Shown: one piece after another, positions 21,320 through 33,300 of the stretch
How positions within the stretch are numbered: position 1 is the first letter of the stretch
Layout of the letters: every line of letters begins with the position of its first letter
From: Nematostella vectensis
Lineage: Eukaryota > Cnidaria > Anthozoa > Actiniaria > Edwardsiidae
NCBI RefSeq assembly: GCF_932526225.1
Contig: NC_064038.1
Location: 11,843,070-11,907,069 of the forward strand
Reading direction: 5' to 3'
DNA length: 64,000 nt
Notes under the pieces: generated by a model
The model's input: only the letters and a program-made list of their open reading frames with translations
What the model was told of the DNA's origin: nothing
The model's database searches: none
Translations under genes and position numbers: made by a program

Positions 21320-24300
21320 GTAAAAAAAAACTTGTAGATTCTCAATGGTACCAGTTTTCAAAATCCGCGACGAGTTTACCCACTGTTATCAAAGTCGGAA
21401 TTTTTTTACTTTTTTTTTTGTTTATGTATGTTCCTTTTTGGATTTTTTTCTCTGTGTCCTCAGTACCGAATGGGATGGGCCAGATTACAGTGATCAGTTC
21501 GTGAGAAAGGAACCAATGTTTTGCTTACGCTTGCCTGCTTTCTTGCTTCTTCTTAATATTATGAAATTATTTTATATATTTTGAAAATTTTTGGAATCAT
21601 AGAATCCTTTTTTTTCTATGTTTTAGCAATGCTGCCATTATTAGGGATTATAATTCAAGTCATATATATATATAACATTATTTCTACAGTAGCGAACGTG
21701 GTGAGTGGAGTTTACAGTGCAAACGTCCGCGTCCTCAACTGACCGTGAAATTGGGACTTTCACGTGCTGCTATTGAATTCTGTATAAAATCACATCTAGC
21801 AATGCTCGTAACATACACCTATTTCAATAAAGGTTGTCAGTGCAAATGGCGATTGGCAAATAGAAGTTCTACGACCGAAAGTAACCATGCGTCTAGAAGA
21901 ATATGGATAAATCAAAACAATTATCCATTTAAAGTTACCGGTGCTTGGCTCTGACATTGATGGACTTTATGTAACACCTTTAATTTTACGAATAATTAGT
22001 ACCCATAAGCCATTTACCATTTGCCATTCGCCATTTGCATTGACAACCTTTTGTGAAATAGGTGTATATTTTTTTCGATCTGTTTTAGGTCACCATTCCA
22101 GTAGCGATTATGAGATGAATTTCGCTGCCAACCACACTGGCTACGTCAGTATTCCAGGCCTTCCCAGCATGCAAGCGTTCACAATCTGTCTATGGGTAAA
22201 AACCACTGACACGTTGTATGCGGGCACTCCTTTCCTGTACCGTGTGCGATACGAGCGGACTGGGCAATACGTGTCTGCCATCGCCCTGGTGGACTACAGG
22301 AACTTAAAGTTGTTTGTGGGAGAGTCAACATCGTAAGTCTTCTATTATTGTCTCTGGAAAAGGCAAAGGCAATACGCGTGGTAGACCATGCAGATACAAT
22401 ACCACGTGACAGGCAATTCATGGTAGGCCATACAGATACAAACCACGTGACAGGGAACACAATACCACGTGACAGGCAATACAATACCACGTGACAGACA
22501 ATTAAATAGCACGTGACAAACAATTTAGTTTGACAGGCCATAATAATACAATTCCAACAAAGGGGTCTCGTGTGAAATGTTGCGACCTGTTTGACCTTAT
22601 TTACCTTTCTATTATCGCGTGTAATTTTTGTGTGCTTGTATGGTTGACGATATCGCATGCCCGACAACCCTATGCATCTACCCCTTATCAGCATCAATCA
22701 AAATAACCAAATAGTCATGCTATGAACATCCATGCGTTAACCAGGGAAATAGATATGTTTCACCAGAAAATGATGCTCGGCTCAAAGACTGAAAAACTTA
22801 CGTCTTATTGATGTGACTTCTTCAGGGGGACTACAGCATAGTTATAACATAGTTAGGGGTCGGGAAGCTACCATCGGCAATTTCCTATAATTGCTGACCA
22901 TTTTGCTAATTTTGTTTACTGTAAGATATGAAACTCAATAATGGCAAAGTCTGTGTAAATAGAATATAATTATATCCACGCCTATTTTTAATTGGGTTTA
23001 CGACTGCAAAAAAAAAATGATTAACATAAATTGTCATTGTTAAATTTTTAGTAATCCAACCAACCTTAAGATCAATACCGGGAGTTGGCGTCACCTGTGC
23101 TTACGTTGGAAGTCACGTGGCGGGATCGTGTTTGTCCACGTGGATGCATATGCTCTTTCTGGTAGCTCCTTCGCTCTAGGAGAGACTATACAAGGTAAAG
23201 GAGGCAAGGGGAGAGGGAAACAACACCACAGCAGAAAGACCCGACTAAAAAAGTATCCTGAAGAGCAATGTCATTGAAAATGACAAAAAACGTTATCCTG
23301 CACAAAACTCCCCCCTCTCTCAGTTCGTCGCTGATGGCATGTGTGTTTGGTGCTCACTTGAAAACCAGTTATATACGACAAGAATGGTACACATTTATAA
23401 AAAGATAGTAAGCAAGGATTTCGAGTTTTGTACTCAAGTATTGGCCTATAGTCCACATGAATCTTGTTTGCCCCACAAAGGCTTGGAGGCGACTCCGCAT
23501 TTAGCATTTTTTCTGGCTCTCTAAAAATTAGTTTGCTTACCACAGAAGCCCAGCATTACGGGATTTGTGTGAGCGGTCTGCTATATGGAAGGGAGGTGTG
23601 CAAAACCTGTTTAATCAAAGACCGTGGATAGCAAACATGAAGAAATTTCGATTTTACCGAACGTAGATGACATTCGTTGAAAACAATCGTTGAAAATATT
23701 CGTAGGAGAAATTTGTAAATGGGTAGGCGTAGAGGACACTCACAGAATACTTATAGGCTAGCGAGCTCCGATAGAAACCCAAAATTGAAATCTACGAGTG
23801 TTAAGGCCCCCCCGCTCCCACCCTTATGTCTTGGTAATACGTTGTATTGAATCTTCACTAAACTCATCTCTTGGCTTTTTTAGGGGGTGGCGAGTTGATA
23901 GTGGGTATGCCAGCATCCATTAGCAAGACTCTTCAGGGTAACGTCGGTCAGTTTGTCGGCTCTGTGAGCAACATAAACATGTGGGGCCGCTTTCTGCCCG
24001 GTAACCACATCCGGTGGATGAGAGAGGGCTGTGGTACTGAGTTCCTTAGGATAACTCTAGCTTGGTACCTCTTCAAGGACTATATAGTGGGCGATGTGGA
24101 TGTCCAAGCGCCGACTTCTTGCAAAGACCCCCAAGGTGATGATGGCACTTAGTTTAGGTTATTATGTTTCTTGTGAGAGTTCCAGTAGCTTGCGTTGTAC
24201 GGATCTGTTGTTGTATATAGAGGGTAGGGTGTTGGGGCCCTTGACTCTGTAGACCTTTTAGAAACGATGGACGGGAAAAATGATACTCTAAGGCCCGTAA

Positions 24301-27300
24301 ACAGGGGCGGCGGATGGTAAGGGGCCTTCGGCCTCATGGTCTATTGAATCATATTCCAACCGGCCTCGAGTTCTTATTGTTAAAGATCTCAAACAAAAGG
24401 CCCATTAAACAGCGCCAGCATTGACTCGCATTGCTGGCAGCACCTTGCTCTTCTCGCCAGCAATTCTGGGGCTTTAAAAGTAAAACCATGTCCCACAGAA
24501 AGCTTAACAATCTGGTTGATGGCAGATAGCTATACGTCAGATATTGGTAGCCACCCACCCCTCTCGAGCCCGGACTTGTAAAAGTTCTCTTTCGACCGTT
24601 ATGTAAATTCTCTCGATTTTAACAGGTGTTCGTGCTGTCCTGGATTCTACAAACAAGACGATTCCCCTCAACACGACCTCTGTGTTCGAGAGCCCGCTCT
24701 TCCCTAGTGCACTCGAGGGCTATGGCTTATGTCTGAGGTTCCGCTACATGATGTACGGCCCTGGAATGAGGAGGTTACGGTTGTACCAAGGGCTATCGCA
24801 AGAGAACCTCACACGGAGACTGCTTTGGGCCGTGAACGAATCGAACAACACGGACGGCAGCTGGAAATACGCTGAGACTGCACTCTCGGGTGTTGATAAA
24901 TACAAGGTACCTTACCTTATACACACACATAAAAATGCTTTTATGGATACATTGATGACCATTAATAGAACTGCCAATTGCCAATCACCATTTGCCCTCT
25001 GTATAGACGAAACTTTGTTTAGGTGTATGAATTTCAACCTTAACGCTGAGATTCTAAAATATATTTATGGGATGAATTAAACCCCGTCATATGTTATGTA
25101 TATGATGCTCCATGATGATCTGCGTCATATTTGCGGATAAAACTTTCTATTTCATTTTATACAGGTCTTTATTGAAGGAGATACAGGAGGACTTCCTGGG
25201 TTCATCGCCATCAGAGGAATGTTTCTGACTTCCGGGTACTGCTCTGCATTCCCTTTAAGAGCAGGAGGAGGTGAGCTGTGATATATGTGGTGGGGACACG
25301 TGACATTTTAGGTGGAGAACCTTTTCAAGATCAGCTGTATTTTGAGCAACATCATACTACTCATCATCTAAGATGGCAGAAACAGACCATGCCTATGTCA
25401 AAGGACTTATATATGTTATTTTTTCATCAGTTTGTAGTCACAAATTGACTTCACACTCTGGATACCTTCACACGCCCTTCTACCCCGCGTACTACCCCGA
25501 CTACGCCCGTTGCTCATGGCTCATAACCGTCCCAAAAGCCCACAGAATCAGACTAAGCTTCCTAAGCTTTGAGCTAGAGGAGCACCCGATTTGCCAAAAT
25601 GACTATGTCGCTGTGTATGAAGACGGAGGAAGGCGGGAGATTGGAAAATACTGTGGCAAGAGATACCCGAGATTTCTAGAGTCAACAGGGAGTACTCTGA
25701 TCGTAATATTTTGGAGTAACTTTGGGATTGTCAGAAGTGGTTTTAAAGCTAGTTACGAAGCCATACCAGGTAATTGCAATCAAACTTTGAAAAGCATGCA
25801 ATGATAATCAGGGATGGGGCGTGGCTGTTAAAAGTGAGGAGGACTTTAGACAAAATCCAGGAGACCGGAAGGGGCATGGGAGCCGAGCTGAGCCTCCTTG
25901 TGCGCGGTTGGCTCACCAAATATTTAAACATTGATGCAAAGGGCTGAGCGCCTAAGAATTTTTACAGTATATATATATATATATTTTTTATTTTTCAGAG
26001 GAGAGTACGAGGACAGAGACCTGCTTGCGGTTTGAAGGTAAGTATCCCTCACAATGTGTGCAATTACTGCTGTGACAGCACTCTTCACAACTGACTGCAT
26101 ATTTAATACATTGCTCATTACAAACCTACGATAGCTCAAGGTGCCCTTTAAGGGCTGCCCAATTCCCTGACCGTATGGCCAGGGAAAAGCTACGGTTTCG
26201 TGTCATCCCTCGAGCCAATGAGCGATCAAAGCAGGTTCACTGGGGAAATCTCTGGGCTAACGCAAGCCCCACCCTGACATCTACGAGGAGGTTTTCAGAT
26301 TTTCATTCTAGGCGGTTTTGTTTGCACGGCCAGATTGCTTGCTCGATTTTATCTCCCTTAAATTTGGCTGTGTTTTTTTTTTCGTTTTTAGAGCCTGCTC
26401 GATTTTTTCGTAGAAGGGTTTCGTTACCCTTCGACCAAATGAATATATAATGGTCCATAAGGCATCACTTGTTATCGCAGGGTGCCCAGTTGGCATTGAG
26501 TGTGTTCCTATCACTCACGGCAGCAAGTCGCTGGTTCTCACCGCCAGTCATCACCACACCATAACCACGTTTCCGTCAAGCCTGCCTCAGACGTCTACAA
26601 TCATGTAGGTCCTGCGAATTTGGCACTTATCTATTCATTTCTTAGTCTGTGTGTAGACTCTCTTGGATTTTCGACGAGCTGTTATTACAGGTAGCAATTG
26701 GGTAGGCTCTTCGAGTTTTTTCTTTCTTTAGTGAAAACCAATAAACGCAGTCATTTAGTCCATAACAATTTCAGTCCATAAAGCTTTAGACTTTTCGTAC
26801 GTTAAGTACGTATTAACATGCAAGTATGATGGGTTTGTGGTGTTTGGGGGGAGGGAGGGTTAGGGTTTGGGGCGGTTTTTGAGGCAAAAATAAAAAAATA
26901 AATAAAGTACCAATTCCACTGCAAGCTAGGACGAGATACCTAACAGATATAGGTCTGTTAAATTGGTAAACACTTCCTATTTCTCATGCTGAAACCTGAC
27001 TGCAGGCCTGCATAGAATCGTTGTACATTCTATTGCCATAGTACACTTGTACCTATCCCTATTTATTCCACTGTAAACTCTTTCTATCTTATGAACCTTA
27101 TCCTTTCCAGACTGTTCGGACACAACCACGTGTCCAGACTGATGTCAAGAGTTTTTTCGCAAGCTGCGACTAGTGTCACTTACGTGTGAGTATCGGGCCG
27201 GTTAGGCTATAAGTTCAAACGTCGTATTATTCATGAACCGTACTGAATGCAAATGCGTGCAAATGAATCAAGTCGGTTGTTCCATCTTCATTTGCATGCA

Positions 27301-30300
27301 TTTGCATTGAATACGGCCCATGGATAATACGACGTTTGAAATTAGCCTAAAAGAAAAGAAAAAAACAGAATTAAAAAGGGGCTATACATCCAGACGTGCG
27401 CTGAATCATTTGGTATGGCTGCCAAATCTTTACAACTAGACTGGAGATTTCTGCCTAAACACCAATATCTTTTGAGCTGTGTAATGAACTGTACAAAACA
27501 AGAAGGCAATAACCAAGTTTCTAGCCCTGTCATAGTCGGTTCGCCACGTACCTGCTAACGTACGCTGTAACGAATCTTTAAAATATATCGTGGTCTATCA
27601 GGGCGCCTTGGGTCTCTTGGGAGTTTGATCACTGCTATAGCAGTGCATGTGTCTCCGTTATATTGTTTACATTTTGGAAGCTCTAAACCAACATACAACA
27701 TAAAAGTTATTAATGCAAAACATTCAGACTTATTTCACATTATTTATTTCGATAGGGATTTTTCTTATAACACCATAAAAGACGTCCACGTTGATGCATT
27801 CCTAAACGCCACTCGTCTTCAGACGCTGTGAGTAGTAAGATCTATTTTCGGCCTTTTTTTGTGTAAAGACAGGCCCGTACCCAGGGGGAGTGCAGGGGGC
27901 TGCGAACGCACCCCCTCCCCCCACAACGGCCAACGGTCCACTTTCGGTCCTAAATATACGTGCTATTTGTAGACAAAACTATAAAGCATAAGCTCGATCA
28001 CTCTGCTATGTAGCCAAATTCGACAAAATAAAATTCCCTTTTTGTTCTTTCGGGGTTGGTCAGATTTTATCTGAGAAATGACCCCTCCCCCCGGAAAAAT
28101 TAGTTCCACTTTTTCGGATTACGCATCCCCCCCCTTCCCCCCCACCGCCACCACCCCAGAAAAATTCTGGGTACGGGCCTGATAGAAATCATTGCTATCA
28201 ATGGATTAAAATAATCTAGATCGAGCGCGCGAGAAACCTGTTATAATCTAAACCCTTAGCTCGAAATGGCAGTCTGCACTTAGAACAAACTATTCCTACA
28301 AGTTGACCTGAAAATGTAATTCTAACACAGCCCTAGGGTTACATAAAGGCATACACAATTTCTCAAAACAAAATTGTCTTTCTGGGATTAAGATGATCGA
28401 ATACTCGTGTTCGGTTTGCCGTTCATTTTTCTATTTGTGAAAGGGAAGTCGAGGACTACAATTTTAAAATGGATAAAATCATTTAATTTATAATTCTCAC
28501 GTAATTGTTATAGCAAAATTAATACCCTTATGTTACTAAAATGTGACTGTTTTAACTTTTAGGAGGATGAATAATAATTTTCTGCGTACACTGCCTCGTA
28601 CAACATTTGATCATTTAGTGGAGCTAAGAACATTGTATGTATTGCATTGATTGGTTTTGAGCGGCGCAATTTAGTAAAACCTTCCAGCTATAGTTTCACT
28701 CTTACCTTACAGGAATGGACTCTTAATACATGGATACCTTGATTGTACCATAACCTAAAGCTATTCTATACGCATCCCAACCGCACCTTAGAAAGGACAA
28801 CTCTTTTTTAGTTTGTTGATCAGCACGCGCATACATCGTCAGCTTGCTGTTGCTGAAAAAGAAAAAAAAAACACAGTATCGATTTAGTGTTTTAGAGGTA
28901 GAGCAGGAACTGGCATACGCCCTTATTTTAGGCCAGAAAAGGAAAATAGCTAGCAGGAACTGGAGCGAGATTTGGAGAAAACAAAGGCCGGGAAGGATGG
29001 AGTGGAGAAAAAAAAACATGTTGTTGTTGCACATTATTTCCCCTTGAAATACCACCATTGAAGGGGAATTAATGTCCTGTTAATATATGGCTTGAAAACT
29101 AAATCGTATACTTGTTACCCTAGAGATCTTAGTGAAAATCTGCTGAAAGTTTTACCACCTGATCAGTTCTCAGCACTGACGGATTTAACAACTCTGTAAG
29201 TAAATACTTGTAGGTGTGGCAAACCGTTTTTTTTTTTCGACTTAACGACGTGAAGTAGCAGATATGTTTCCTTTCTTCGTTTAGGAGTCTGAGAAGGAAC
29301 TTACTGGAAACACTAGAAGCAGGAACATTTAACACTACGAGAAACCTTACATCGCTGTAAGTATCCCAAGCTTCCTTTTGCCGCATTGCAACTGCAATTA
29401 CCGCATTTTTTGACTGTCTCGACCAAACGTAAGTCTCTTCCGTTTGGCTGTTTTTGAAATGACGAGTTCAATGAAGCTCATCATGTTTTAACTATCATTA
29501 TTTTATTTTGTCTTTCCAGATATCTAGGCTACAATCAGATCTCTGAAGTTCCAGATTTTCTATTCCGCAACCTTCGCAGCCTTAAAGTGTTGTAAGTGGT
29601 AAAGAGCACCGTGCATTCGGCGTTTGTAACCTGGCCTGGAATAGTGAGAGTGGGGAAATGGTAGGGCGCAAGTTACACACGCCCCTTGCCACTTGCCGCC
29701 AGTTTTTTTTTATTTTTTTTATATACAGAGAATCTCCGCATTCGACATTCGAAGTGCACGCCTTTCTCTTAAGAAACGATCCTCTCAACGCTACTGATCC
29801 TCTCAACGCTACTGATCCTCTCAACGCTACTGATCCTCTCAACGCTACTGATCCTCTCAACGCTACTGGTCCTCTCAACGCTACTGATCCTCTCAACGCT
29901 ACTGATCCTCTCAACGCTACTGATCCTCTCAACGCTACTGATCCTCTCAACGCTACTGATCCTCTCAACGCTACTGGTCCTCTCAACGCTACTGATCCTC
30001 TCAACGCTACTGATCCTCTCAACGCTACTGATCCTCTCAACGCTACTGATCCTCTCAACGCTACTGATACTTAGCCGCGGTAGTCTTATGAGCCCTGTCC
30101 ACCTATCTAAACATTTCCTATTGGCATAAAACTCATGGGTCACTTTACCGTATCAATGCATTTCCCTTCTGTAGACATTTGAATAACAACAAGATCAAGA
30201 CATTCTCATCCAACATGTTTTATGGCCTTAACTCCCTACAGACCCTGTGAGTAACGGTTATTATATTTTTTACACCGATGTTTTTTCTAACCAGCTGTGC

Positions 30301-33300
30301 ACATAATCTCATTTTCAGCCATCTGCTTTAGTCAGTCACGAATATTCGAGCTTCGAGGCTGACAAACGCGGGCTGATGCGACTAGTATATTGTTAGATAT
30401 ATACACGGCCTTTCTATATACAAAGCTTTTCTATTTCAGGCATTTGCAGAACAATCACCCAACTTACTTTTCACCATCAGCATTTGATGGCTTGTATAGT
30501 CTGAAGGAGTTGTAAGTATTGAGCTTATGATTTATAAACGTTTTTTTAATTAGCTTGTTTTATTTAGCCGAGGTCTTGGTGTGTAGCGAAACCTAAAACC
30601 TTGGCCCTGGTTCGCGAATCGAAACGCCAAAATTTCTTACTGCAACATTTCTCAATTTCCAGGCATTTACATAGAGTAAATTAATTAGTTGATATGTGAA
30701 GCCCCCCCCCCCTTCCCCTCCCTGTCACCCCCCTCCCCCTGTTCAATAGCAGTTGTCATAGTTACGCGTTAAGATATGCACATTTCAAATAGGACCACAG
30801 TATTATAAAAAGCATAAAAGGCTATTCAACGACAGTTCGAGTTTTTTCTTACTGAATGATGCTTTCTCCCTGAGGCGTGTGGATGGGTTCATAATGATCG
30901 AGTTATTCTCTTACTGTATAATGCTTTCTTCCTAAGGCGTGTGGATGGGTTAATAATACACTAGTTATTCTCTTACTGTATGATGCTTTCTCCCAAAGGC
31001 GTGTGGATGGGTTCATAATGATCGAGTTATTCTCTCACTGTATGATGCTTTCTCCCTAAGGCGTGTGGATGGGTTCATAATGATCGAGTTATTCTCTCAC
31101 TGTATGATGCTTTCTCCCTAAGGCGTGTGGATGGGTTCATAATACTAGAGTTATTCTCTTACTGTATGATGCTTTCTCCCTAAGGCGTGTGGATGGGTTT
31201 ATAATGCTCGAGTTATTCTCTTACTGTACGATGCTTTCTCCCTAAGGCGTGTGGATGGGTTCATAATACTAGAGTTATTCTCTAACTGTATGATGCTTTC
31301 TCCCTAAGGCGTGTGGATGGGTTCATAATGCACTAGTTATTCTCTTACTGTATGATGCTTTCTCCCTAAGGCGTGTGGATGGGTTCATAATGCTCGAGTT
31401 ATTCTCTTACTGTATGATGCTTTCTCCCTAAGGCGTGTGGATGGGTTCATAATGCTCGAGTTATTCTCTTACTGTACGATGCTTTCTCCCTAAGGCGTGT
31501 GGATGGGTTTATAATGCTCGAGTTATTCCCTTACTGTATGATGCTTTCTCCCTAAGGCGTGTGGATGGGTTTATAATGCTCGAGTTATTCTCTTACTGTA
31601 TGATGCTTTCTCCCTAAGGCGTGTGGATGGGTTCATAATGCTCGAGTTATTCTCTTACTGTATGATGCTTTCTCCCTAAGGCGTGTGGATGGGTTCATAA
31701 TGCTCGAGTTATTCTCTTACTGTATGATGCTTTCTCCCTAAGGCGTGTGGATGGGTTTATAATGCTCGAGTTATTCTCTTACTGTATGATGCTTTATCCC
31801 TAAGGCGTGTGGATGGGTTCATAATGCACTAGTTATTCTCTTACTGTATGATGCTTTCTCCCTAAGGCGTGTGGATGGGTTTATAATGCTCGAGTTATTC
31901 TCTTACTGCATGATGCTTTCTCCCTAAGGCGTGTGGATGGGTTCATAATGCACTAGTTATTCTCTTACTGTATGATGCTTTCTCCCTAAGGCGTGTGGAT
32001 GGGTTCATAATGCACTGGTTATTCTCTTACTGTATGATGCTTTCTCCCTAAGGCGTGTGGATGGGTTTATAATGCTCGAGTTATTCTCTTACTGTATGGT
32101 GCTTTCTCCCTAAGGCGTGTGGATGGGTTCATAATGCACTGGTTATTCTCTTACTGTATGATGCTTTCTCCCTAAGGCGTGTGGATGGTTTCATAATGCT
32201 CGAGTTATTCTCTTACTGTATGATGCTTTCTCCCTAAGGCGTGTGGATGGGTTCATAATGCTCGAGTTATTCTCTTACTGTATGATGCTTTCTCCCTAAG
32301 GCGTGTGGATGGGTTCATAATGCTCGAGTTATTCTCTTACTGTATGATGCTTTCTCCCTAAGGCGTGTGGATGGGTTCATAATGCACTAGTTATTCTCTT
32401 ACTGTATGATGCTTTCTCCCTAAGGCGTGTGGATGGGTTCATAATGCTCGAGTTATTCTCTTACTGTATGATGCTTTCTCCCTAAGGCGTGTGGATGGGT
32501 TCATAATGCTCGAGTTATTCTCTTACTGTATGATGCTTTCTCCCTAAGGCATGTGGATGGGTTTATAATGCTCGAGTTACTCTCTTACTGTATGATGCTT
32601 TCTCCCTAAGGCGTGTGGATGGGTTCCTAATGCTCGAGTTATTCTCTTACTGTATGATGCTTTCTCCCTAAGGCGTGTGGATGGGTTCCTAATGCTCGAG
32701 TTATTCTCTCACTGTATGATGCTTTCTCCCTAAGGCGTGTGGATGGGTTCATAATGCTCGAGTTATTCTCTTACTGTATGATGCTTTCTCCCTAAGGCGT
32801 GTGGATGGGTTCATAATGCACTAGTTATTCTCTTACTGTATGATGCTTTCTCCCTAAAGCGTGTGGATGGGTTCGTAATGCACTAGTTATTCTCTTACTG
32901 TATGATGCTTTATCCCTAAGGCGTGTGGATGGGTTCATAATGCACTAGTTATTCTCTTACTGTATGATGCTTTCTCCCTAAGGCGTGTGGATGGGTTCGT
33001 AATGCACTAGTTACTCTCTTACTGTATAAAGCTTTATCCCTAAGGCGTGTGGATGGGTTCCTAATGCTCTAGATATTCTCTTACTGTATGATGCTTTCTC
33101 CCTAAGGCGTGTGGATGGGTTCGTAATGCACTAGTTACTCTCTTACTGTATGATGCTTTATCCCTAAGGCGTGTGGATGGGTTTATAATGCTCGAGTTAT
33201 TCTCTTACTGTATGATGCTTTCTCCCTAAGGCGTGTGGATGGGTTCCTAATGCTCGAGTTTTTCTCTTACTGTATGATGCTTTCTCCCTAAGGCGTGTGG

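Noticed and set aside
22179-22697. 172-residue minus-strand open frame
   Set aside because: It overlaps a + strand pentraxin exon and a CACGTG tandem repeat; no recognisable domain and no splice context.
29582-30143. Open frames with DPLNAT, GSVALR and ISSVER repeats on both strands
   Set aside because: They come from an 18-bp minisatellite, which stays open in several frames by its length. The flanking LRR exons splice around it.
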